A stretch of DNA of 42,868 nt, from contig JALJEE010002498.1 in assembly GCA_023231475.1 (NCBI GenBank), forward strand, positions 1 to 42,868, written 5' to 3'. The first letter of the stretch is position 1; each line of letters begins with the position of its first letter. The DNA comes from Seison nebaliae (Eukaryota; Rotifera; Pararotatoria; Seisonacea; Seisonidae). The notes beneath the pieces were generated by a model. That model was not told the origin of the DNA, searched no databases, and worked only from the letters and a program-made list of their open reading frames with translations. Positions 22,401-33,500 of this stretch are shown here, one piece after another. A program made the translations under genes and the position numbers.

Positions 22401-22662
22401 GTTGTTAGTCGTCCTTCATTTTTATTTTGAATAAACGCTTTCTCTTTCGTTCTCATTCCAGAATTTTCAAGACATCTTTCAAGATATTACTAACAGGAAA
22501 ACTTTATTTCCAAACCATTCATTCACCTCGGTTAGTGTTTCCTTTTTTTATTTTGTTTTATTGTTATTTTCTCCCATAAAGAAATCTCCTTTAATCTATT
22601 CAATCAAATTAATTAAATGTCAAGAAATTAATGAACAGTCAAAATTACCAATAAAATGTTAG
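19476..22662 (+). CDS. low-complexity Asn/Ser/Thr/Gln-rich protein, five-exon model (818 aa)
   Basis: Exon 1 (19476-21555) starts at an ATG and encodes 693 residues, almost all low complexity. There is a Gln-rich block at about 117-139 (WLLHQQKQQKQQEKQEQQEQ), basic patches (KKKKNIKKSTSFFRKFRKK; KEKKRRHFFQFSLRHKRKLK), long Thr runs and Ser runs. The frame alone would stop at 21587. A phase-1 donor at 21556 joins exons 22110-22219, 22284-22400, 22462-22530 and 22582-22662. These have in-phase GT-AG introns of 64, 61 and 51 bp, and their residues look more ordered (NETFDMARYPTDNAKY; KYDLQFIPTIKFMRCRTHTL; FQDIFQDITNRKTLFPNHSF). The joining intron is 554 bp and is the weakest link. The basic Phe-containing patches might bind nucleic acid or membranes, but I recognise no domain and assign no function. 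Confidence 0.55.
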
Positions 22663-24573
22663 TTGACAAGAAATTTTATCGATTAATTTTAATTTTCCAA
22701 TTTACGATATCGTTTTCGTTCATTTTCAATCATTATTCAATTGTTATCGTCCTTTATTTTCCATTATGTTTCACTACGATTTATAGTATTTGATAGTAAT
22801 ATTAATAAGTGACTGATATTAAGGATTTATTGAGCGTAAAAAAAATTTCATGTATCGAAAACAAAAAAATACAGACAGAAACAAATAATTATTGAAGAAA
22901 ATTCTTATAGTTCAAGTATAAAATTCCTGTGTAATGATTGAATTAAATAGTTTTAATGAGAAACGTCTTCAAAAAACAGTAGTTGAATATTAAAAAATTT
23001 CAAATCGAAATCGATTTTTTAGACGTAAATGTCATTGTTTGTGCTATATCATTCCGCAAACTTCAAAATATAAATCGACGTTACATATTTATATTTATTA
23101 AAGTGAGAAGTTGTTTTCTACCCCCTTTCTCCCTCCAAAAAAAATAGTAAGAAGAAGATTGTGTGAAGGTTCTTTTCCAATATAAGACAATATTATTTGT
23201 ACGCTATCGTTCGATATATTACACTTCGTTCCTCCACATTTAATCAGTTGGTAAACAGCTAAGAAGTATATTGCGGCAGGTTGTCTTCCCTCGTTTTTTG
23301 GTGATACATCCACTTCGTTACATAATTCCCGAAGAAGAAAGTATTAAGGACGTTTATACACGTTATGAAGAATGTTGTTGATGGTTATCGCGACATGAAA
23401 GTTAACGGAAATATCTTGTTAGTCGGAAATACAATTTCCATCGATTGAAATCGTCACCAAAATACCAAATGTGAAAAAAATTATTAAATAGTGAAGGAAA
23501 CAAATGATGAAGACATGTTCCTTCATTCGAATGTATTAGTTTGAATGAGTTTATATGTTCCTTTCCACAACTGTCGAGAACTCCTTCCGGAATTCCGAGA
23601 AAAAATTCTTATACAGATTTCTCAAAATATAAATATTTACTTATTCCGACGAAAAAAGAATTATAAATCAGTTTAAATTCATTAAGTATTCTATTATATT
23701 CTTTTTGCTTTGTGTCTCGTTAGTTTCATCGATTGCAGACCATAATGACTCTCAAAGTATCGAATAACAATTATTTGAAATGTGAAAGGTTAATTACGAT
23801 AAGAATAAGAAGAAAATTTTGTGGACTGGATATTTCGAGAGAAAAAGAAAAAGAAGAACAGGAATGAGTTAAGGCAAACGGAGAAATATGAGAAGAATCG
23901 TGACTTAAGATTAGCTAATACCATTATCTTGTCGACATTAATTTGTAAAGAATCGTCAGAATTCTAATCGTCAATATAGTTGTTGTCATTTGTAAAGTAG
24001 AAGTTAAGAGTACTTAACACAATTGTTAAAATGGAATCAAACGACGATTATCAATGGAATGGAATGGATAGACGATGGTCACAAAATTGAGTAGAATAAC
24101 TAATTTTTTGGGGAGGAAATTTTGTGGCATTCTCGAAAAGAAACGCGAGAAAATGTCAAACGAATATAATACTTCTTCTTGTGAACTTAATACTCCACTA
24201 ATTCCATTCCACATATCTTTTATGTCTGATAGGATAAATGTATTTAATTTATGTTCTTCACATTAAAACTTTTGGATTCTTCTTTTCTTACTTATTCTAA
24301 TTCTATTCAATCGAACATCGAAAATATTCGAGATAATATTAGGTAAAAATTTGTTTTTCTTCAAGAATAGAACAAATTTCTTTATCAAAATTTTCTTCTA
24401 TTCATTTAACATCTTCCAGCCTACAGGAGAATTAGCGACTTTAGGTTAAAATTATTGCTATGACAAAATTCTCAATACTCTTCTATTAACACCACATCTT
24501 TAATGGTTCGGAAAGTTCAATTAATTATTGGATTGGTTCGAAATTCTCCTCTTCACTGTTTTCTTATGGCTAG
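22663..24573. other. AT-rich region without a recognised gene
   Basis: Only short frames that look random, with overlapping frames on both strands at 24026-24266. Nothing functional is recognised. It may be intergenic, or an intron leading to the exon at 24574. Confidence 0.45.
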
Positions 24574-24665
24574 AAAAAGATATTTATGACAACCAAGTCT
24601 ATTCACCTTTTGTCGTATTGAGGAGAAAAAATGAAGAATATCAGAAGTTACGAAAAAGAGCGAAG
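24574..24665 (+). CDS. candidate upstream exon of the giant protein gene (a)
   Basis: A 92-nt segment between an acceptor (TTATGGCTAG) and a good donor (AAG|GTAAAT) encodes KDIYDNQVYSPFVVLRRKNE followed by EYQKLRKRAK. It starts in phase 1 and ends in phase 0, which fits the next candidate exon at 26393. SPFVVLRRKNEEYQKLRKR loosely recalls the DPYVAFRRR segment of Enhancer-of-polycomb proteins. That is too short to assign a family. Confidence 0.42.
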
Positions 24666-26392
24666 GTAAATAGAATGAGAGAATGTTATTTGATATTTAT
24701 AGAAATAAAAATTTTCTCTCCTTCTTTTCTCAGTTTGGGAAATGCCTCTTCATTCATAAAGTGAATGATATTTTATTCTGCATAAATGCTAACATAATCG
24801 GTATAATGCCGTTGCCATGGCAGCATGGTGATGTCGAATGTTGATTGACATGGTCAATGTTGCTACGAAAGAATGAGAGAAATCGTATTACTCATGTTTA
24901 TTCATAATCGGCAAATTTGCAAGAACTTTCTTTAATAAAATCGAACTTTTCTTATTATATTTGTTCTATTGGAACAATAATTGAAGTTGTAAGAAATAGT
25001 GGAAATTAATCGATATCATCAGTTGAAAGAAGGCTATGTGGACAGTCATCTCTGCCACAATGGTTGATACAATAGTGATTCTCTTATCAATAGGTCTTTA
25101 CGAAAATCTTTTTAAAGAAATTTTAGTGAAATAGAAATATTCGGTAGTTTCACTGAACGATTTTGTTATTTCACCAAATAAACCGTCAACGTTTGATAAT
25201 ATTTTCATTATCTATTGTTTATTCAAGAAATTTTCATCTTGAAATTATCACCATGAATTGTATTGATAAAATAATGTTTCAATCGATTAAAAGGACGATA
25301 AATAAATTTCTATCTAATTTTTACCAATTTATTTCGACAATCGATTTTAAAGGAATTAATGTTTTATAAGGGACTCATATTTGATATATAATTATTCATA
25401 TGGACAATGGTGCTATTATTGATAAAGAAGGACGTTCTCCAATAACTCCGATTTTGATGTGACAATGAATTAATTAAATAGATAATAAACTTTCATGTAT
25501 ATCGTCGTCGTCGTCGGTGAAGTATCGTTCAAACATTGTTATCGATTATGTATTAAAATATTTTTGTAAAATATTATCTATCCACTTGAAGAGTAAATAT
25601 AATATAATATGAACCACTCTACAATTTTCACTGAGCAATTCCTTCAAGAACATTCGTTGTCTATGGAATTTTAGTTGAACGCAGTTTATCAATTATTCAT
25701 TTATTGTTACCCGAATGAAAACGAAAGAATTATTTCACGGGATATTTTATTTATGTGAAAGATTCCTTTCTTTATCATTGTTACTGTGCGGAATTTATTC
25801 GAGTTATAAACGATATTATCAGCAGAAGAGTAAAAGAAGAATTTTTAAGAGAAATAAAAAGTGATGTTTTTCTACACCATCTTTATGTGACGATTATTGT
25901 TCTCGTTAAAAGCATTGTTTCACATTATCATATTCAAATTGTATTATCATCATTTATTCTATTTATATTCTTTTCCTTTGATGTACTATGTATTTTTGTT
26001 TCATTGAACAATTTGCGTATCTATTCATATTATCACTAAGAGTTTATCATCGATATGCTTTCTTTTAGGAAAATAGTCTAATATCGTCAATGTTAGTTAT
26101 CGTCGATAATTATGGGTTAGTTTCGTACTTTGATGCGAATTCCTTATGTCCGCCCGTCTCTCATATATATATCTGTTCCAATTAATTTACACAAAAATGA
26201 AATTTGTATTTTTCATCATAATTTCAACAAAAGAACAACAAGAAGCCTCTAAACAATTCTTTTGGGTTTTCCAAGTATCGTGAAAGAAAACCGCAAAGCA
26301 TCCTCAAAATTGAATTTATTGATGAAGGAATTCTCTATTCTCATCAACAATAAAAGGAAAATAATTCTGTGAAATAAATGTAGAGTTGTTAG
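24666..26392. other. presumed intron of the giant gene
   Basis: AT-rich, with a short (GTC)n run at 25501-25516. No other coding segment was recognised. Confidence 0.35.
25501..25516. repeat. short (GTC)n trinucleotide run
   Basis: ATCGTCGTCGTCGTCGG in non-coding sequence. It is notable only for its CpGs in AT-rich DNA. Confidence 0.7.
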
Positions 26393-26471
26393 AAAAAATT
26401 TGGAAGAGATTTACCGATATCGCAGGAGTGGAATAGTAATAGTGGAAGCAATCGGATTTTCCAAACGACGG
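26393..26471 (+). CDS. candidate upstream exon of the giant protein gene (b)
   Basis: A 79-nt segment after the acceptor GTTGTTAG and before the donor G|GTAAAC encodes KKFGRDLPISQEWNSNSGSN followed by RIFQTT. It runs from phase 0 to phase 1. The phase-1 end joins exactly to the giant exon if that begins at 27487 (ACATAG|AT), giving ...QTT-DATIDHNKMTT. The 1015-bp gap to 27487 would be the intron. Confidence 0.42.
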
Positions 26472-27509
26472 GTAAACAATAGTCGGCGAGTACAAATTCG
26501 AACAAGTAGAAAAGGACAAAACTGTTTGAGTAAAAGGATTGACCCATTTCATTCTGTTCTAATTATAATCGTTTACAATTACTTATGTTATTCTGTTGCC
26601 GACTACATCAATACGATTCCACACTTTCATTTATGTCAAGATTAGAAAATTGGTTATTGGTAATATAGTTCATTGTTACTTAAGTTCAAATGTATCTAAC
26701 GTATTTCAAGTTGTGAATCAGGTTCGAGGAGGAAGGATGAAGAAAATTAGAAGGTAAAATAATAAAAACCTTTTGACGTTTATTATCTGTATCTTCCGTT
26801 TATTTTAATCATTAGCTATGATTTTTATTCATGTAATAAGATAAATGGATGGGAATGATGAATGAACAATGAAAGATTATCCGTCGTTTTTAATTTATAT
26901 CCTGTTGTCTAAACGGAGTTAAATGAGTGAGACTTCAATCAGTATTTTTACCGATTACTTTATAAGGATTTGAATAATAAATATTTTAAGGAATCAATTC
27001 GATTCGAATCAATTCCTCTTTTTTTCTGTCAATACAAATAGTTATAATGTTGGTACATGAATAATAATTTCAGAATATTATTCACCATATTCCTTCCCCC
27101 TCCCCTCCCAAACTCATTTCCGTCAGAGTTGTCTTCTTTTCTTTCTTAATGATTTAGTTGTATTCACATGAATTCGATGTCAAATGATTTCTGACGATTG
27201 TTCGCCTTTTCTCATTCATCATTCTTAATAGATATCGAGCAATATATGCTGTGAATGTATTTATATCTCTTCATCCGGCTCTTCTCCGTCGAGTACGTTA
27301 ATTTTAATCATTCATTATAGAATTATCAATATTGTGTAAGAAAATATTTGGCGGGAATTGACCACTCTCTTTATTTGCTCTCCATTTTTAATTGACATTC
27401 ATTCTTTCATTCTTCCAATTGTTTCATATTATTAATTTTTTCTGATTGTTCTATTGATTTCTCGAAATTGCTTCTCATCAACATAGATGCCACAATTGAT
27501 CACAACAAA

Positions 27510-30500
27510 ATGACAACAAATAAATCAAGTGAAGATATTAATGAGGACGATAGTCTTTCCGACGGAATTGATATTACTATACCACGTTTCGGAAATTCTA
27601 ATGTTTTCACTGAATCAGAAGACGAAATTATTGAAATTCATTCAACTGTAGATAAATTAAAAAATGAGTTGAAGAATGATGAAGCAGTTAATGGGAAGGA
27701 GAAAACTGAGAAATTCTCAAATTCTTTATCGGAATCCATTGATTCGTTGAATACAATAAAACCCACAATTATCGTTCATGCACCATCGACTGATTTAGAT
27801 GATGGAATTAATTCTAATGTTGAGAAATTGTTCGACGAACTATTTCCAACTGTTACTACAACACCGACAACTTTATCTTCTTCTAATGGAAGCAAATTCA
27901 CGGATTCCGATTTATTCATATCAAAATCATCATTGTTCGATGAAGAAGTCAATGACGGAATCGAAGAGGATTCCATCGATATTAACATAACCACCCTTCA
28001 ATCGAGCATCAGTAGTGATCGTCAAAAATTGTATGAAATTAAAGATGATACAGATTCGATGAAAGCGGAACTAGATTCAATGATGATCAAATCGAACGAC
28101 GAGAAAACGGAAAACGGAATTGATTTAACAAAAATTGAAGATATTAAAAAATTGTCTTTCCGTTCCAATTCCTCATCATCATTTTCAACCACATCATCAA
28201 TGTCTACTACTTCGTCCGATCGCGATAAGCATTCGATTGATGATATTGAATTCGAAAGAATTATTAATCGAGAACGTTTATCCTCCAACTTTCCCAATGG
28301 AAATAATTCGAATGAAATCATCCCAACAGAAAGTTTCGAAGTCGACGGTTATACCATTTCAATGAGAGGATCAAATAATTTTCTTGATTTTGACGATGAT
28401 AACGACGATAACGTTAAAAGTAATAGTAGACATTTCGCGCAAAATATTATTGATAAAAGTGTGGAAGAATTGGCGAAACATGCATCATATCCAACTTTCT
28501 CCGAATATGAATTAAACGCCATTAAAAAACAAACTGTACTAAACGACGAATCGATGACGGAAGTATCGGACGTCTATAATTCATCATCGACAAATACGTC
28601 ATTTGCTCAAATCGATTCACCAAAACAAACGTTATTCGATGAACAAGAATTGCGAAAAGATGAAAATGAAACGGATTATTCAGTGGAAGATAGAAAATTG
28701 AATGAATCTTCTCTATCTTCTTCTATCAATAGTAGTTTTACAGAATTGGATCTCAAATCGTCACATATGGAAAATGCAGATTATAATTTAAAATCCAAAG
28801 ATAACGATAGTTGGTTAATGAATGTTTCATTGAAAGATTTAGATGATGGAACTGAAACGATCACTGGAAAATCATTGAAAATCAATAAAGATGAATTGGA
28901 TGAGAATTGGCTTCAAGGAATGTTTGATGAACATTCTTTGGAGGAGAAGAAAGAAAATGAAAAAATTAATTCATTCGAAAACTTTTCAATTGATTCGAAT
29001 AATAATGAAATTATTATTCATAAAAATGAATTGGATAACTTGTCAATTAGGTCAGATAATTCAAATGATGTTGTAATAAATGGAGAAGAAGAAAATGAGA
29101 ATCTTTTAGACATCGCTCAATTCCATCAAATGATTAATAGTGATCTGTTTGATGAAGATGACGAAGTGATCGAGACTCATATCAGAAAATCATTATCATT
29201 CCAATTAATGAATTCCAACGATAAAATGAACGAGAAGAGTGAACGACAAAGTGAATCATATTGGATACCGTTTGATGAAACGAATGAAGAAAACGATAAA
29301 GAAAGAAAACATGTAAAATTTAATTTGGAAAAGAATATTTCAATTGACAGTATCAATTATAGTGATAATGATGATAATGAGAATGAACAAAAGTTTGATA
29401 GGAACAATAGTATGAAAGATGAAATTGAAATAAACGATTTGGATCGAACACTATTCATCGACATCAAACATGGTGATCCATTTAATGAAAATGAAGAATT
29501 TGTCAGTATTGAAAATGATTTACATAAAGTCTCCAATTTAGACAGTTCGCCAATAACTAATTGGTACGATAATTCGGACGCTACTGATAACGATCAATCA
29601 TCAAAATCTGAACCAGACCATAATGAGATCGATGAGTTTGATGACGAAAAACAAAATATTGTGAAAAATGATAATTTTTCTTTTGGTAATTCGAAAGTTT
29701 ATGAATTCGATTTGAACATGAATAAACACGACAACAATTCAAGAGAACCACCTCTTGAATTCATGGGAAGTTCGGACGAATCTGATGAGGAATCGGAAGT
29801 AATTTCAACATCATCCGATGCCACTTCATCTTCCTCTTTTCACAGCGATTCCAATGAAGATGCTGAGAGTGAGGATGATGAAGAAAAAATTGATAAATCT
29901 GATAATTTGGCAAATAATTTTTTCACAAAATATTCGAATGGCACCGAAATAACGAGGGAATTATCTGCTACAGATCGAGAATTTTCATTCGATCAAATGA
30001 TGAATGATGATGATAATAGTCAAAACTTTTTCGACAAAAAAATCAACGTTTCTTTAATTGATGACGAAAAAATAATTGAGAAAGAAAAATCGAATGAGAA
30101 TCCAATGGAAAATATTATAAATCTCATTCAACGTCCAATTATTAAAATTGAAGTAGAGGAAGATAAAGATACTTCGGATAATGATGATTCGTTAAGCAAA
30201 GAAGATAAACAAGTTGAATACAAAAATGAAGGAGATAAAGTTGAAGAAGATAAAGATGATGAAGAAAAGAAAGAGATAGTAGAGAGTCAGTTTGATATTG
30301 AACCAACAAATTTCCAATCAAATTTGTGGAATATAAATAACATGGTTAATAATGAGACAATTGATGAATTCAAAAAGGAAAATACTTCGATATTACAGGA
30401 AGTGGAAGAAGAAAAAATTCCAACTGTTAACGATAAATTCAATGATGATAATATTAATGAGCAATTATTAATGGAAGAAAATAGAGAAAAGAAATCAAGT

Positions 30501-33500
30501 ATTAGTGATTTATTAGATTTTGTGGAAACTCCTTTTGTCAAATTCAATTTATTCAATGACGATGAAGAATCTCAGATAAAAACGATAAAGTTTGAAAAAG
30601 AGGAATCTGACGATGAAATATTTAAAACAAATATAAAATCAACTGAAAGTATTGAAGAAATGTTCAAAGTTACACCAAATGAGAATAAATTATATAATGT
30701 TCATCAAATAGATAACATTAAATTGTCCAAAGAGGATTTGACCGAATCTAAAGAAGAATTAGCTAAATCAATTGTTGATACGGCGAAGGCAACGGTTAAT
30801 TCGATAGAAGAACACATCAGTGATTCTTGGAGAGATATTGAAGAGAAATTTTCAATTTCGAATAATTTCAAACTCAAAGATGATTTGATTGATATTATCG
30901 ATGATCAATCAATAGTCGTTAATAATACGAAACACCACATGAAAATTAATGGAGATATCGAAAATGACTCTGAACTTAATTCCGAGAATGGTGACTTATT
31001 TCATTCAAATGAAAATAAAGAAATTGTTGACTCTAATCATGATTTGTATCGGAATGAATCAGAAGATATTCCAAATAATGAAGAATCAAATAAAGGAGAT
31101 TCCAATTCCATATGGTCGACAATGGGATTAAATTTTTTGAAAACTGATAAACCGGAAATGGATGAACATGTTACATTTCCTGTTAATTCAAATGATATGA
31201 ATGAAGAACAAAATGACGAAGTTGTAGAGAAATTTCCAATTTCAGATACTTCTAAACTCAAAGATGATTTGATTGATATTATCGATGATCAATCAATAAT
31301 CTTCAATAATAATGAACATGGCATGAAAACTAATAGAGAGAAAGAAAATGAAGAACAATATGATTCTGAAGTTAATTCCGAGAATGATGACTTATTTCAT
31401 TCAAATGGGAAAAAAGAAACTTTTGAATCTTATCATGTTTCTGATTGGAATAAATCAGAAGATATTCCAAATAATGAAGAATCAAATAAAGGAGATTCGA
31501 ATTCCATATGGTCGACAATGGGATTAAATTTTTTGAAAACTGATAAACCGGAAATGGATGAACATGTTACATTTCCTGTTAATTCACATGAGATGAATGA
31601 AGAGCAAAATGACGAAATTCCGGAGAAGAATGATGAAGGGGAAAATAAAAGTTTATTCTCTTCAATCGATTTCACTCCAATCGTCAATTTAGTGGAAGAA
31701 CCATTAGTTAAAATTCAAGTGGCAGAAAAATCTTCCTCAACCTCCGATGATGGAGAAGATGAAGAAAAAGGAGATTTGCATGAATTAAACACTTCAAAAA
31801 ATGTGTTAAATGAAATGGAAGATGACGTAGTAGAAAAGGAAGATGATGCAGTGGAGAAAGAGCCAATATTGGAGAAGGAAGTTGGTGAGAAGCCGAGCAT
31901 AATTGAAATTGAAAAAATTGAATCAACTGACAAAGATGAAAATATTTCAACTGCTACCTCATTATTTAAACGTCTTTCCTCACCAATTCTTTCATTGAAA
32001 TTAAATATTTTTTCATCGGAATCTAAAGAGAAAGACGTTACAGACGATGAAGATATGAACGAATTGACTAATACGCAAGTAACGGATGATACAAACCGAA
32101 GAGAGAATGAAACAGAAACAATGAATGAGATGACGAATATGATTGATACTAATTCAAATACAATTCTCGAAAATAACAAAAGAAATGATTTAATGGATCT
32201 TCTTGAGAAGAAGATTGGTTTTCCTAAACATAATGAGAATTATAGTTCTTCCGAGAATATCTCTCCTATGGAACCAACAGATATTCATAATGAAACAAAT
32301 GAAAATTATCTGGTATTTGGTGATATCCATTATTCATCTGAATATGTGAACAAAGATATTGACGAACAAGATAAAAATGTAATCCCAATTTGGAACGGAA
32401 ACGATATTGATAAAGAATTGCATTTAATACACGGATCACATAATATGATTGATGAAAATCAAATTTTGGATCACGAAACTCCAAAAGAAGAAGAATTATT
32501 AAATGTGGAAGAACAGAAAAATTTAATGAACGAAATGATTCAAATTGTTGATGAAAATTCGAATAAGATTGTCGAAAACGAAATTGTTGAAAAACGAAAT
32601 TTACTATTTAAGAATGATAGTTCTCATTATCTTTTCAATAACCAACGTTCAATTATTGAAATTAATGATGATTGGAACAAAGACAAGACCATTGAAGAGT
32701 TCATAAATATTGACACGAATAATAATGATAATAGTCATGGAAATGAGAACGAAAGCCGAGGTGATAATGAAGAAGATGATGATGATGAAATACAAATTCC
32801 TCAATGGTATTTAGATGCAATGTCCAGTACGATAATAAGACAACCTGCAATGTTTGTATCACAAAATAATCGATCAACAGACGATAATATGAAAGTCGTA
32901 GAAATTACAGACGATGATGAATGGGAATCATTAAAGAAAGAGGTCGGTCGTAGAAGCAACTCAGAAACGAGGAGTAGTGAAACTGAAAAATGTAATGAAG
33001 AAATTGAGAATCAGAAGAATGATTCAGTTTTCGATGAAATGGAATACGAACGACCAAAATCAATGTTAATGAGTAGTAATGAAGATAAAATAAATTTTGA
33101 AAATTTTCAAGTTTTCAATGATCGAATGTATGATGACATAACTAACGAAACGGATGATGATGACTTGAAAGAATCAACAGCTTCATTAGATACAGTAATT
33201 GATGAACGAAATAAACGTAAATCAATCGACGAGATAACCAATAAAAATAAAAGTTGGAAGAGTTCGTTCGAGGAGTATATGGGAAATATGACCACAAATT
33301 CTGATGAATTGAATGACAGTCAAATGATTAAAGAACCGATGATCGATATCGAAGATTCCTCTCAGCATGATAATGAAACGATGAGTCCTTCAAACTCGAC
33401 AGTAACTGATGATGCCAAATCATTAACTCATTTCACTTTATCACCTCAACAACCATCAAATATCATTATTAGAGATAAACAAACGGAACATGAAAAAATA

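Noticed and set aside
24574-24665. Enhancer-of-polycomb homology of SPFVVLRRKNEEYQKLRKR
   Set aside because: Only about ten residues resemble that family, and no other part of such a protein is visible nearby.
24800-24845. GCCATGGCAGCATGGTG segment as a tRNA or hairpin RNA
   Set aside because: There is a small palindrome but no cloverleaf arms, no T-loop GTTCGA box, and no acceptor stem.
26316-26645. Two overlapping frames on opposite strands as separate genes
   Set aside because: A third frame here (26393-26471) has splice sites at both ends and fits the giant gene in phase; the longer frames look like chance.
31708-32179. Minus-strand frames opposite the giant exon
   Set aside because: The Ser/Phe-rich antisense frames are expected from a sense strand rich in GAA/GAT/AAT codons.
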